The notes: generated by a model not told the origin, from the letters alone. DNA of 32,225 nucleotides from Lutibacter sp. (GCA_030694935.1 JAUYUA010000002.1:1-32225); one strand, 5' to 3'. Shown: positions 24,186 through 32,041, counted from the first letter of the stretch. Program-made: numbers and translations.

Positions 24186-25304
24186 TTAGGAATTCAGCCA
24201 TTTTTTAAATTCTGCTGCTTTATTTTTACTGATTATAATGGAATTATTAAGTTTCGTCATTATTTTTAATTGATTATTTCCATATTTTAATATTTCATCT
24301 ATTCCCTTAACTGAGAGAATAAATTGTCTGTTTGCCCTAAAAAAAACAGCATGGTCTAAGCTATTGTAAAGTTCGTCCAAACTTGAATTATGGGTGTATT
24401 TTTTTCCATCTAAACAAGTGATTGAAGTTATTGAGTTCTCTGTACTTATAAAGGCAATTTCCTCAACTTTTAATGAAATTAATTTATTTTTTGAGTAGGT
24501 CAATATCCTTTTTTTAGTTTTTAAATCATCTTCAATTTCATCATCCTTATTAATTTCGTTATCAATTTTATCACTAATCTTCTTCCTGTAATTTGTTAAA
24601 TTCAAATTTAATTTTGAAAGTGTTAAAACTTCTCCCATCAGAAGCTGATTTTTTAATTCCAATTCTTTTTCATAATAATTACTCAAAAATCTAACAACGA
24701 TAACTGAAAGTAAAATTACAGAGATGCCTGACAATAAATAAACCAATAAAAAGGTGACTTTCAACTTATTAATTTCCTTATCAATTTTATCAATATTGGC
24801 GTGTGCCGCAATAATCCAATCTGAATTTTTAACGGGATATAAGTATATTATTTCAGAGCTTCTATTTGAGTTAAATTCTCTTAATCCGCCCAATTGTTTC
24901 TTGTTTTTTAATAATTGATAAAAATCTTCTGAATCAATACTGTTGTCAAGCGGTCTTACATAAGATTCATTCGGGATAATTTGATTGCCAATTTTTTGTG
25001 GGTCCGGGTGGCAAATTTCAACACCAGACCAATCAAACATACAAATAAAGCCCGATTCGGTATTGGTGCCTTCAATACTTTTTTGGATATTATTAATTAT
25101 AGTGTCTCTTTCTAAACCATTTGCGATTTGATAGGATATTAAATTTGAAAATTCACGGGCCTCTCTTTGGCTTGATTCAATTTGAATTTCCAAAAACTGA
25201 TTGGCGCTAACTTTAACCAAATAATTCATACTGAAATAACCAATACCGAACACAATTAATGTTATTGTAAGTAAAGTAGGCAGGTATAATTTATCTTTTT
25301 TCAA
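24186..25304 (-). CDS. Membrane-anchored one-component regulator: Cache sensor plus LytTR DNA-binding domain
   Basis: This 372-residue protein has a first transmembrane helix (about 8-30), a periplasmic Cache-like sensor (about 35-178, with GVEICHPDPQKIGN and SDWIIAAHANIDKID), a second helix (about 183-207), a coiled linker with a charged stretch (about 210-265), and a C-terminal LytTR DNA-binding domain (about 270-370, FFRANRQFIL at 321-330). It lacks both a histidine kinase and a receiver domain, so it senses in the periplasm and binds DNA in one chain. The start is TTG at 25302-25304; nearby ATGs are out of frame. A conserved box (25301-25343) overlaps this start, suggesting autoregulation. 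It is divergent from the CHRD lipoprotein gene, a natural target. Confidence 0.88.
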   Translation of the reverse strand: MKKDKLYLPTLLTITLIVFGIGYFSMNYLVKVSANQFLEIQIESSQREAREFSNLISYQIANGLERDTIINNIQKSIEGTNTESGFICMFDWSGVEICHPDPQKIGNQIIPNESYVRPLDNSIDSEDFYQLLKNKKQLGGLREFNSNRSSEIIYLYPVKNSDWIIAAHANIDKIDKEINKLKVTFLLVYLLSGISVILLSVIVVRFLSNYYEKELELKNQLLMGEVLTLSKLNLNLTNYRKKISDKIDNEINKDDEIEDDLKTKKRILTYSKNKLISLKVEEIAFISTENSITSITCLDGKKYTHNSSLDELYNSLDHAVFFRANRQFILSVKGIDEILKYGNNQLKIMTKLNNSIIISKNKAAEFKKWLNS

Positions 25305-25343
25305 AAAGCATCATTTTTTTAGTTCAATTTTCTCCCTTTCAAC
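25301..25343 (+). promoter_or_regulatory. Conserved box, copy A, between the LytTR gene and the CHRD gene
   Basis: This 43-nt box matches 26031-26072 at nearly every position apart from one indel and a few substitutions. It starts TCAAAAAG, contains TCATTTTTT and TTCAATTTT, and ends TCCCTTTCAAC. It lies 100 nt upstream of the CHRD start codon in the same orientation and with nearly the same distance as copy B to its gene. It covers the first codon and 40 nt upstream of the LytTR gene. TTCAA recurs 15 bp apart within it, so a dimer site is possible. Confidence 0.6.
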
Positions 25344-25443
25344 CCTTGTTTTTTCCTTTTCACATATTTTAAATTGTGTAAAAAAGAGAAAACTATTTTA
25401 TTTGGTATGAAATTAAATCAATTTTAATTAAAATTCTAATATT

Positions 25444-25881
25444 ATGAAAACAAAATTTTTAACACTAGCAGTTTTTTTTCTTTTATCGGTTGCGGTTTCA
25501 TGCAGTGATGATGACGACCCAACTCCTAATCCAAACGTAACTTTTAAAGCTGTCTTAAATGGAGCAAGTGAATCAACTCCTAATGCTTCAACAGCTACAG
25601 GAACATCAACACTTACATTTAATACCACTACAAAAATTTTCACAATCACAATAGCACATACCATTGCGGCTGCTACAAACGGACACATTCACAAAGGTGC
25701 AATTGGGGTAAGCGGCTCTCCTGTTTTTCCTTTTGTTAGTTTTACTTCTCCAATAACTTATACAAGTATTGCTTTGGATGCAAGTCAAGAAGCTGATCTT
25801 AATGCTGGACTTTATTATGTTAATATTCATAGCGCCGCGTTTCCGGGAGGAGAAATTAGAGGCCAGCTTATTAAACAGTAA
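25444..25881 (+). CDS. CHRD-domain lipoprotein, predicted surface-exposed
   Basis: This 145-residue protein has a type II signal peptide with lipobox AVSC (Cys20). It is followed at once by SDDDD (21-25), which matches the lipoprotein export signal that sends Bacteroidota lipoproteins to the cell surface. The rest (about 30-143) is a CHRD domain, first named from chordin: TFKAVLNGASESTP, STLTFNTTTKIFTITIAHT, GHIHKGAIGVSG, and the final AGLYYVNIHSAAFPGGEIRGQL. Bacterial CHRD proteins are small secreted beta-sandwiches of unknown function. The gene stands alone and has a hairpin-like CAGCTTA/TAAGCTG pair over its stop codon. Conserved box A about 100 nt upstream suggests control by the adjacent regulator. 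Confidence 0.93.
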   Translation: MKTKFLTLAVFFLLSVAVSCSDDDDPTPNPNVTFKAVLNGASESTPNASTATGTSTLTFNTTTKIFTITIAHTIAAATNGHIHKGAIGVSGSPVFPFVSFTSPITYTSIALDASQEADLNAGLYYVNIHSAAFPGGEIRGQLIKQ

Positions 25882-26030
25882 GCTGTTGTTCATCTGGTGG
25901 TTATTAAACAATTACATTATAAATTTTTGAGAAATGCCTTGCTTCTTAAACCAAAGTTTATATTCAAACTTATTTAGACTTTAGTATAGATATTGTCAGT
26001 AAAGAAGTCGGGCATTATTTGTCTCATATT

Positions 26031-26072
26031 TCAAAAAGTGTCATTTTTTGATTCAATTTTTTCCCTTTTAAC
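26031..26072 (+). promoter_or_regulatory. Conserved box, copy B, upstream of the OB-fold/YceI/DUF5777 operon
   Basis: This is a near-copy of 25301-25343 in the same orientation, 106 nt before the first start codon of the operon. Downstream of it lies a short dyad GGAGT-TTAG-ACTCC (26114-26127), absent from copy A. The rest of the 298-nt gap after the CHRD gene (25882-26178) shows nothing else recognisable. Confidence 0.6.
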
Positions 26073-26178
26073 GTGGTCTTTTTGTTTTTCAAAAGCACAA
26101 TTTGATATTTATCGGAGTTTAGACTCCAAAATAATTTAGTAAAGAAATAGATGGTTTTAATTTTATGGTGTACAGAAG

Positions 26179-26619
26179 TTGAAAACAAGAAATTTTAAAA
26201 TATTGTTGATTGTATTGGTATTAATTATCATAAGTTTATTTTTTATTATAAATTTATATAACAAACCATTTATAGATATTAAAAAATCAAATCCCGAATT
26301 AGAGGTCACTGCGCAAGAAATATTAGATGATTATCTAGCTGATGAATATTCAGCAAATGAAAAATATGTTGATAATTTAATTCAAATTAAAGGTGAAATA
26401 GCCGAAATTTCTTTTGACAAGGGAATTAGTATCATAACATTAAAAGACAGAAGTGGCTTTTCAAGTATTATCTGCCATATGTTGCCTGAGACTAACTTAA
26501 ATGTTTTGAAACTTAAAAAAGGAAGCCAGATTACGATAAAAGGTGTTTGTACTGGTTATTTATTTGATATTATGATGGTTAGATGTATCTTAACTAATAG
26601 CAATTTTAATGAAAAATAG
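26179..26619 (+). CDS. Membrane-anchored OB-fold protein (tRNA_anti-like)
   Basis: This is a 146-residue protein with an N-terminal hydrophobic anchor (about 6-26) and a periplasmic OB-fold of the tRNA_anti-like type. The family pattern is visible: EILDDYLADEYSANEKYVD (the A-D-Y-x-x-N/A-E-x-Y motif), LIQIKGEIAEISFDKG, IITLKDRSGFSSIICHM and KKGSQITIKGVCTGYL. Despite the family name it is unlikely to bind tRNA in the periplasm. The start is TTG at 26179; the ATG at 26165 runs into a stop. The gene overlaps the YceI gene by 11 nt, so they are co-translated. It is often seen near YceI-type genes in this phylum, which is family context rather than proof. Confidence 0.85.
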   Translation: MKTRNFKILLIVLVLIIISLFFIINLYNKPFIDIKKSNPELEVTAQEILDDYLADEYSANEKYVDNLIQIKGEIAEISFDKGISIITLKDRSGFSSIICHMLPETNLNVLKLKKGSQITIKGVCTGYLFDIMMVRCILTNSNFNEK

Positions 26620-27151
26620 AATTATAGTAATACTGTTGCTTTTAATGTCTATCCAGCTTTTTTCCCAGGAAAGATATTTAACAAAAGAAGGTTACATCTC
26701 CTTTTTTTCACATTCTTTGGTTGAAGACATAAAAGCCGATAATTACCAAGTTTTAAGTGTTATTGATAAAAAAACTGGTGAAATAGCTATTCAATTATTG
26801 ATGAAATCTTTTATGTTCAAAAAAGCATTAATGCAAGAGCATTTTAACCAAAGCTATGTAGAATCATATAAATACCCAAAAGCCACCTTTAAAGGATATA
26901 TACAAAATTTAAAGGAATTAGACGTTCAAAACGAAACTGTTGAGATAAAGGGAATCTTATCATTGCACGGAAAAGAAAAGGAAATAAGTACCATCGCAAA
27001 CATTCAAATTCTAAAAGACCAAATTAATTTATCTGGCCATTTTATGGTTGAAGTGGCCGATTTTGATATTAAAATACCCATTGTGGTAAGAAATAATATT
27101 GCAAAAACAATTAAAATCACTTTTGATTTACAACACAAACCCTATAAATAA
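26609..27151 (+). CDS. YceI-like periplasmic lipid-binding protein
   Basis: This 180-residue protein has a signal peptide (about 1-19, LLLLMSIQLFSQ) and a YceI-type beta-barrel. Visible pattern: YLTKEGYISFFSHSLVEDIKADN (the F-x-x-x-S-xxE-D-I-x-A opening), FMFKKALMQEHFNQSYVESYKYPKATFKG (the M-x-x-H-x-N-x-x-Y-xxS-x-K-YP-x-a-x-F block), and LSLHGKEKEIS. YceI proteins bind isoprenoid or polyprenyl chains and occur beside cytochromes in some bacteria. The ATG overlaps the OB-fold gene by 11 nt, and the next gene follows after about 20 nt. The ligand here is unknown. Confidence 0.9.
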   Translation: MKNRIIVILLLLMSIQLFSQERYLTKEGYISFFSHSLVEDIKADNYQVLSVIDKKTGEIAIQLLMKSFMFKKALMQEHFNQSYVESYKYPKATFKGYIQNLKELDVQNETVEIKGILSLHGKEKEISTIANIQILKDQINLSGHFMVEVADFDIKIPIVVRNNIAKTIKITFDLQHKPYK

Positions 27152-27189
27152 GAAATAGATAATTTTATTAAATGTTAAATTTTAAACGA

Positions 27190-28086
27190 ATGAAAAATTT
27201 ACTGTTGGTTTTTTTAATCTTTTTTATGTCTGATTCCCTATTTTCCCAGACCTTGGATGCTATTTTGGCAAAAGAATCAGTTGAAAATTCTGTTGATGTT
27301 TCTGGAACTTTTAATGGGACAAGAATTATGAATGGCCAATCTATTGAAACAAGGCAAAAAGGAGTTTTGGAATTTTTGATTCAGCATAGATTTGGCAGAA
27401 TAAATTCTGGAGGTTATGAGTTATATGGTCTTGACGAGTCAAATATTCGATTTGGTCTAGAATATGCTGTAACCGACGATTTTGCAATTGCTTTAGGGAG
27501 AAGTTCTTTTGAGAAAGTTTATGACGGTTATCTTAAATTCCGTTTACTGAAACAGAAAACAGGGAATAAATCAGTTCCTTTAAGTGTCACATTATTTGCT
27601 AGTGGCGCAGAAAAAACATTAAAGGATTATGACCCCGCCAAAAAACCTAGTTTCAGCGATCGTTTAGTATATACTAGTCAGGTTTTAATCGCGCGTAAAT
27701 TTAATCCGAATTTTTCTCTTCAAATTTCACCAACCTATATACATTATAATACAGCTTCAAGCTCACTTAATCCAAATGATATATATGCGGTTGGTTTTGG
27801 AACTAAAATCAAAATTAGTAAGCACCTGTCAGTCAACGGCGAATATTATTACTCGGTTAATTCATTTAAATCAATAGAAACTGAAAATTCAATTGCCCTA
27901 GGAATAGGCATTGAAACTGGTGGTCATATTTTTCAATTAATTTTCACCAACTCAAGAGCAATGATTGAAAAAGGTTTTATTGCAGAAACGCAGGGCGATT
28001 TTTTTAATGGGGATATTCATTTTGGTTTTAACATTTCAAGAGATTTTTACTTGATTAAAGCAAAAAATGAAGAAAAGTTATATTAA
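27190..28086 (+). CDS. DUF5777-family outer-membrane beta-barrel protein
   Basis: This is a predicted outer-membrane barrel of about 298 residues with a signal peptide (MKNLLLVFLIFFMSDSLFSQ). The frame opens six codons earlier at 27172 (MLNFKR), but the later ATG gives a normal signal peptide. Alternating strands run through the whole protein, for example LEFLIQHRFGRI, SNIRFGLEYAVTDDFAIALGRSS, DRLVYTSQVLIARKFNPNF, YAVGFGTKIKISKHLSVNGEYY and FFNGDIHFGFNISRDFYLIK at the C-terminus. HRFGRI and DESNIRFGLEYA are characteristic of DUF5777. The function is unknown; it could be a pore or receptor for the OB-fold and YceI proteins encoded in front of it. Confidence 0.88.
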   Translation: MKNLLLVFLIFFMSDSLFSQTLDAILAKESVENSVDVSGTFNGTRIMNGQSIETRQKGVLEFLIQHRFGRINSGGYELYGLDESNIRFGLEYAVTDDFAIALGRSSFEKVYDGYLKFRLLKQKTGNKSVPLSVTLFASGAEKTLKDYDPAKKPSFSDRLVYTSQVLIARKFNPNFSLQISPTYIHYNTASSSLNPNDIYAVGFGTKIKISKHLSVNGEYYYSVNSFKSIETENSIALGIGIETGGHIFQLIFTNSRAMIEKGFIAETQGDFFNGDIHFGFNISRDFYLIKAKNEEKLY

Positions 28087-28234
28087 TAATTGATCATTTA
28101 ATAATATGCAATTTTAGCTAAAGCAGTCAATATGTTCACGTAAGTGTTTTATTTAATTCGAAATGGGAGCAATTGCCTTAATGATATTTTTTAAGATAAT
28201 ATAAAAACCAATTACTAATTCTAAAATCAAAATT

Positions 28235-28585
28235 ATGAAAAATCTATTAACGATTACAGGTATGTTTTTAATGTTATTTGCTGTATCCTGTTCTTCAGGC
28301 AGCGATGATGATGACCCAATTTTAAATCCACCTCCAACTACCATAACTTATACCAATACTATTAGCGCAATTGTAAATGGAAATTGTACCGGATGCCATG
28401 GAAGCACACCAACAAATGGAGCTCCAATGTCTTTAACTACCTATGCTAATGTGAAAGATGCCGTTACTTCAAGAGGCTTAATAAGCCAAATTGAATCAGG
28501 GAATATGCCAAAAAACGGAACGAAACTGTCAGCAGCCCAAATTCAAAATTTTAAAACTTGGCAAACTAACGACTTTCCTCAATAG
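28235..28585 (+). CDS. Mono-haem cytochrome c lipoprotein, predicted surface-exposed
   Basis: This 116-residue protein has a type II signal peptide with lipobox AVSC (Cys19), then SSGSDDDD (20-27), an acidic lipoprotein export signal that suggests display on the cell surface. A single haem-binding motif CTGCH (51-55) is followed by GSTPTNGAPMSLTTYANV. Met91 in SGNMPKNG is the likely sixth iron ligand. The C-terminal helix is AQIQNFKTWQ, typical of cytochrome-c-like domains. It begins 148 nt after the DUF5777 gene without a conserved box of its own. The ligands and motif are seen; electron transfer is the family function; the surface location and partner are inference. Confidence 0.92.
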   Translation: MKNLLTITGMFLMLFAVSCSSGSDDDDPILNPPPTTITYTNTISAIVNGNCTGCHGSTPTNGAPMSLTTYANVKDAVTSRGLISQIESGNMPKNGTKLSAAQIQNFKTWQTNDFPQ

Positions 28586-28787
28586 TTTTTAAATACGTGA
28601 ATGGTTACATAGATGTTTTTTCTCCTTTTTATTGCCATTAATTGGGGAAAGAAATGTCTATTATTATCCATTTTTCTTTTTTTAATCTACTCATTGCCTG
28701 CGTTAAAAATAAATTTCTTCAATTAAGCTTTGGTTAAATGAGTATTTAGCGGTTTTTCGCCGATAAAAGATTGCAGCGATAAGCCCG

Positions 28788-28854
28788 ACCTGCCTGCCTG
28801 CCGGCAGACCCGCCAAAAAGGCAGGCAGGCTCACCAAAAAGGCAGGCAGGCACA
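28788..28854. repeat. CCTGCC/GGCAGG repeat block
   Basis: ACCTGCCTGCCTGCC (28788-28802) runs into GGCAG. Two head-to-tail 21-bp units follow (28813-28833, 28834-28854), each CCAAAAAGGCAGGCAGGC plus TCA or ACA. CCTGCC pairs with GGCAGG, so the block can fold into alternative hairpins. Related palindromes occur at 30960-30981 and 32112-32131. Confidence 0.85.
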
Positions 28855-28879
28855 AATATTTAACAACATAATTGCCAAA

Positions 28880-28909
28880 ATTGTATCTCACTTTTATTGC
28901 GTACTTTTG
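28880..28909 (+). promoter_or_regulatory. Promoter of the ABC-F gene
   Basis: TACTTTTG (28902-28909) fits the TAnnTTTG -7 consensus, and ATTG (28880-28883) lies 18 nt upstream as a weak -33. The box ends 14 nt before the ATG. Confidence 0.65.
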
Positions 28910-28923
28910 CAAAAATTTGAAAT

Positions 28924-30795
28924 ATGAACTATTTATCCGTTGAAAATATATCGAAATCTTTTGGTGAAGTGGCGCTTTTCAGCAATGTTTCATTCGGCAT
29001 AAATAAAGACCAAAAAATTGCATTTATTGCCAAAAACGGGACCGGAAAAACCACCATTTTGAACATTATTGCCGGATTGGCGAGCGCGGACAGCGGACAA
29101 GTGGTGTCGCGCAAGGGCATAAAAATTGAATATTTGTCGCAGGAAGACAATTTAGACGACAATTTAACGGTGGAGGAAACCATTTTTAATTCGGATAACG
29201 AGACGTTAAAAGTGATTGAGGAATATGAAAAAGCGTTGCATAATCCCGATGATGAAAAGGCTTACCAAGTGGCTTTTGAAAAAATGGACCGGCTCAACGC
29301 CTGGGATTTTGAGACCCAATACAAACAAATTTTATCGAAATTAAAATTAGATGATTTAACCCAAAAAGTGAGTTCCCTTTCGGGCGGACAACGCAAAAGA
29401 TTGTCTTTGGCGGTGATTTTAATCCATAAATCGGATCTGTTAATTTTGGATGAGCCCACCAACCATTTGGATTTAGAAATGATTGAGTGGCTTGAAAACT
29501 ATTTCCAGAAAGAAAAAGTTACGCTTTTGATGGTGACGCACGACCGTTATTTTTTAGAACGTGTTTGCAATGAAATTATAGAATTAGACCAAGGCAATTT
29601 ATACACCTACAAAGGAAATTATTCCTATTTTTTAGAGAAAAAAGAAGAGCGACTAGCGATTGAACAGGCAAGTGTGGACAAAGCCAAAAACCTGTTTGTG
29701 AAAGAGTTAGAATGGATGCGCAGACAGCCAAAAGCGCGTACCACAAAATCGAAATCGCGGATTGACGATTTTTTCATCATCAAGGAAGAAGCGCATAAAC
29801 GAAGAGACAACCACAAAGTGCAGCTGGAAATTGACATGGAGCGTTTGGGTTCAAAAATTGCAGAATTTCACCACGTTTCAAAATCGTTTGGCGATTTGAA
29901 AATTTTGGACAGGTTTGATTATGTTTTCAAAAGAAACGAACGCATTGGAATTATCGGCAAAAACGGTACGGGAAAATCGAGTTTCATAAAAATGCTCACC
30001 GGACAAATACCTGTTGATTCGGGCAAAGTGGTGATTGGGGAAACGATAAAATTCGGACATTATTCGCAAGACGGCATTGTGATAAAACCCGGCCAAAAAG
30101 TGATTGAGGTCATCAAGGAATTTGGGGAATACATTCCGCTGACCAAAGGACGAAAAATTTCGGCGGCGCAGTTGTTGGAGCGCTTTATGTTCAGCCGATC
30201 AAGACAGTACGATTTTGTGGAAAAATTAAGCGGAGGCGAAAGAAAAAGATTGTATTTGTGCACGGTTTTAATCCAAAATCCGAACTTTTTAATTTTGGAT
30301 GAGCCCACAAACGATTTGGATATAGAGACCTTAAATGTGCTGGAAGAATTTTTGCTCGATTTTCCGGGCTGCCTGATTGTTGTTTCTCACGACAGATATT
30401 TTATGGATAAAATTGTAGACCATCTTTTTGTGTTTAAAGGCGATGGCGTTATTGAAGATTTCCCGGGAAATTATACCGATTACAAAGTGTATGAAGAATC
30501 AAAACCTGCGGAAGAAAATACGGCGATAAAAAATACGGATTCCAGAAGCAAAACAACCAATAAAACAGACAATAAAGCAAAATTATCGTTTAAAGAAAAA
30601 AAGGAATTCGACAATATTGAAGGAGAAATTGAAGCTTTAACTACCCAAAAAAGTGACATTGAAGCAAAATTTTTAGATGCAGCACTTTCTGTGGATGAAA
30701 TTAATGAGCTGTCTTTAAAATTGCAGGAAATCAGCAAAAAAATTGACCAAAAAGAAGGTCGTTGGTTTGAGCTTTCTTCCATGTTGGAAAGTTAG
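28924..30795 (+). CDS. ABC-F family ATPase, Uup-like
   Basis: This 623-residue cytosolic protein has two ABC ATPase domains and no membrane domain. The first (about 4-235) has Walker A KNGTGKTT and signature LSGGQRKR with Walker B LLILDEPTNHLDL. The second (about 310-525) has GKNGTGKSS, LSGGERKR and FLILDEPTNDLDI. Between them is the ABC-F linker with ELEWMRRQPKARTTKSKSR, which contacts the ribosome. A C-terminal charged coiled coil (about 560-620) is typical of Uup. ABC-F proteins act on stalled ribosomes; Uup also affects transposon excision in E. coli. It is not obviously an antibiotic-resistance ABC-F, as no leader peptide is seen. The gene is monocistronic. Confidence 0.94.
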   Translation: MNYLSVENISKSFGEVALFSNVSFGINKDQKIAFIAKNGTGKTTILNIIAGLASADSGQVVSRKGIKIEYLSQEDNLDDNLTVEETIFNSDNETLKVIEEYEKALHNPDDEKAYQVAFEKMDRLNAWDFETQYKQILSKLKLDDLTQKVSSLSGGQRKRLSLAVILIHKSDLLILDEPTNHLDLEMIEWLENYFQKEKVTLLMVTHDRYFLERVCNEIIELDQGNLYTYKGNYSYFLEKKEERLAIEQASVDKAKNLFVKELEWMRRQPKARTTKSKSRIDDFFIIKEEAHKRRDNHKVQLEIDMERLGSKIAEFHHVSKSFGDLKILDRFDYVFKRNERIGIIGKNGTGKSSFIKMLTGQIPVDSGKVVIGETIKFGHYSQDGIVIKPGQKVIEVIKEFGEYIPLTKGRKISAAQLLERFMFSRSRQYDFVEKLSGGERKRLYLCTVLIQNPNFLILDEPTNDLDIETLNVLEEFLLDFPGCLIVVSHDRYFMDKIVDHLFVFKGDGVIEDFPGNYTDYKVYEESKPAEENTAIKNTDSRSKTTNKTDNKAKLSFKEKKEFDNIEGEIEALTTQKSDIEAKFLDAALSVDEINELSLKLQEISKKIDQKEGRWFELSSMLES

Positions 30796-30844
30796 GAATT
30801 AGGCATTGGGCAATAGGCAATAAGATAATAGAGAGAAAAGACAA
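30796..30844. repeat. Heptamer array directly after the ABC-F stop codon
   Basis: Seven units in phase (GAATTAG, GCATTGG, GCAATAG, GCAATAA, GATAATA, GAGAGAA, AAGACAA) begin at the base after the stop codon TAG. The first four are clearly related. The rest of the gap (to 31090) has further repeat-like text at 30891-30925 and 31046-31087 (variants of AACAGTT, AACAATT, CAACAAAT). Confidence 0.6.
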
Positions 30845-30930
30845 ATAAATTAGTAAATAGTTGGCAGCTGAACAAATCAACTTTTGAACGAATAAACGAT
30901 TTAACAGTTCAACAATAATTCAGCTACTCA

Positions 30931-30997
30931 CTATTTTTTTATTTTTCCCCAACCCTAAAGCTTGCCTGTCCGGCAGGCAGGGGCGATAAAAAAATAG
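30931..30997. terminator. Hairpin containing a CCTGCC/GGCAGG palindrome between convergent genes
   Basis: CTATTTTTTTAT (30931-30942) and ATAAAAAAATAG (30986-30997) are a 12-bp perfect inverted pair. They enclose CCCC/GGGG and a central GCCTGTCCGGCAGGC palindrome. The structure lies between the plus-strand ABC-F gene and the minus-strand exonuclease gene, so it could end transcription from either side; it may instead be an inserted repeat element. Confidence 0.6.
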
Positions 30998-31090
30998 CAT
31001 TGTACATCAACAATCCAAAATCCCAATTGACCAAATAAAAGAATACACAGTTAAACAATTAAACAGTTCAACAAATCAACAATAATCCAC

Positions 31091-31810
31091 TTACACATGA
31101 ACAATGTTCAACTCATCAATCAGCGGTTCATTGTTAAATCGCAACAATAATTGTGCAACGGCGATGGTGTCTTTTTCGCAATAGATTGCAATACGCGCCA
31201 CGTCTTTTTCTTTATAATACACGCCGCAAACTTCACTTCCGCTAATATCATCTTTTGGTGAAGGAATGTTTAAAATTAAGGTGAGCAATTTTAGGGAAGT
31301 GTAATGTTTGTAATCGCCAAATTTCCACATTTCCATAGTGTCCAAATGCGCAATTTCCCATGGTTTTTTCCCGAATAAATTCAGTTTTTCCGGCAAGGCA
31401 ATTTGGTTGATGATCATTCTGCGGGCGATATAAGGGAAATCAAATTCTTTGCCGTTATGGGCGCATAAAATGTGCTCGGGTTTGTTAAAATGGCTTTCCA
31501 GCAACTTTTTAAATCCGTTTAAAATAACCACCTCATCATCGCCAAAAAAAGAGGTGACGCGAAATGCTCTGTTTGCAGATTTAAAATTGACAAAATACCC
31601 CACAGAAATGCAAACGATTTTACCAAACTCCGCCCAAATTCCAGCACGTTCATAAAAATCTTCGGAAGCCACTTCCTTTTTGCGCTGGTAGGCTGTTTTT
31701 TGGGTGAAAAGTTCCTGTTTTTCTTCAGACAATTCAGAAAAATTTTCAACTTCCGGAACAGTTTCAATATCTAAAAAAAGGATGTTTTCGAAATTCAGTG
31801 TTGCGTTCAT
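31091..31810 (-). CDS. DEDDy-type 3'-5' exonuclease
   Basis: This is a 239-residue stand-alone exonuclease of the RNase H-like DEDD superfamily. Exo I is LFLDIETVPEV (about 11-21, Asp14 and Glu16), Exo II is CAHNGKEFDFPYIARR (Asp in EFDFP), and Exo III is IAIYCEKDTIAV, whose Y-x3-D spacing makes it DEDDy. It resembles the predicted PolB-like 3'-5' exonucleases found singly in Bacteroidota, which have no polymerase domain. Likely roles are DNA or RNA end trimming in repair; the substrate is not known. It converges with the ABC-F gene, and there is no obvious operon partner. Confidence 0.92.
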   Translation of the reverse strand: MNATLNFENILFLDIETVPEVENFSELSEEKQELFTQKTAYQRKKEVASEDFYERAGIWAEFGKIVCISVGYFVNFKSANRAFRVTSFFGDDEVVILNGFKKLLESHFNKPEHILCAHNGKEFDFPYIARRMIINQIALPEKLNLFGKKPWEIAHLDTMEMWKFGDYKHYTSLKLLTLILNIPSPKDDISGSEVCGVYYKEKDVARIAIYCEKDTIAVAQLLLRFNNEPLIDELNIVHV

Positions 31811-32033
31811 AGCTTTTTTAAAGATAAATGTAGTGAAAAAATCAAAACGGATTAGTGCCTAAAACAAAAAGTGCCTGAAGAAGGTTGAATACTGAACTAA
31901 ATAATGACACTGTTTAATGTTGGTGAACACTTCTTTTCTGGCTTCCTTCCCTCAAGCTATCGGAATCCGGCTTCAGACTTCCTGCAATGAAATCGCTTTC
32001 GTAAAAAACCACAACGCTAAACCTAAATTCCCT

Positions 32034-32041
32034 TATATTTG
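32034..32041 (+). promoter_or_regulatory. -7 box upstream of the right-end lipoprotein
   Basis: TATATTTG fits TAnnTTTG exactly and would start a leader of about 120 nt that includes the 14-codon frame and the palindrome. No clear -33 TTTG is visible. Confidence 0.45.

Larger units (their letters stand above)
28586..28923. other. 338-nt intergenic region with palindromic repeats and the ABC-F promoter
   Basis: Apart from the repeat block (28788-28854) and the promoter near 28880-28909, I see no gene here. A minus-strand reading frame (28703-28912) is an artefact of the GGCAGG repeats; its predicted GLPAGRQVG-like text is a translation of the palindrome. Confidence 0.7.

Noticed and set aside
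28703-28912. 69-codon minus-strand reading frame
   Set aside because: Most of its sequence is a translation of the GGCAGG repeat block, and it has no signal, domain or upstream promoter.
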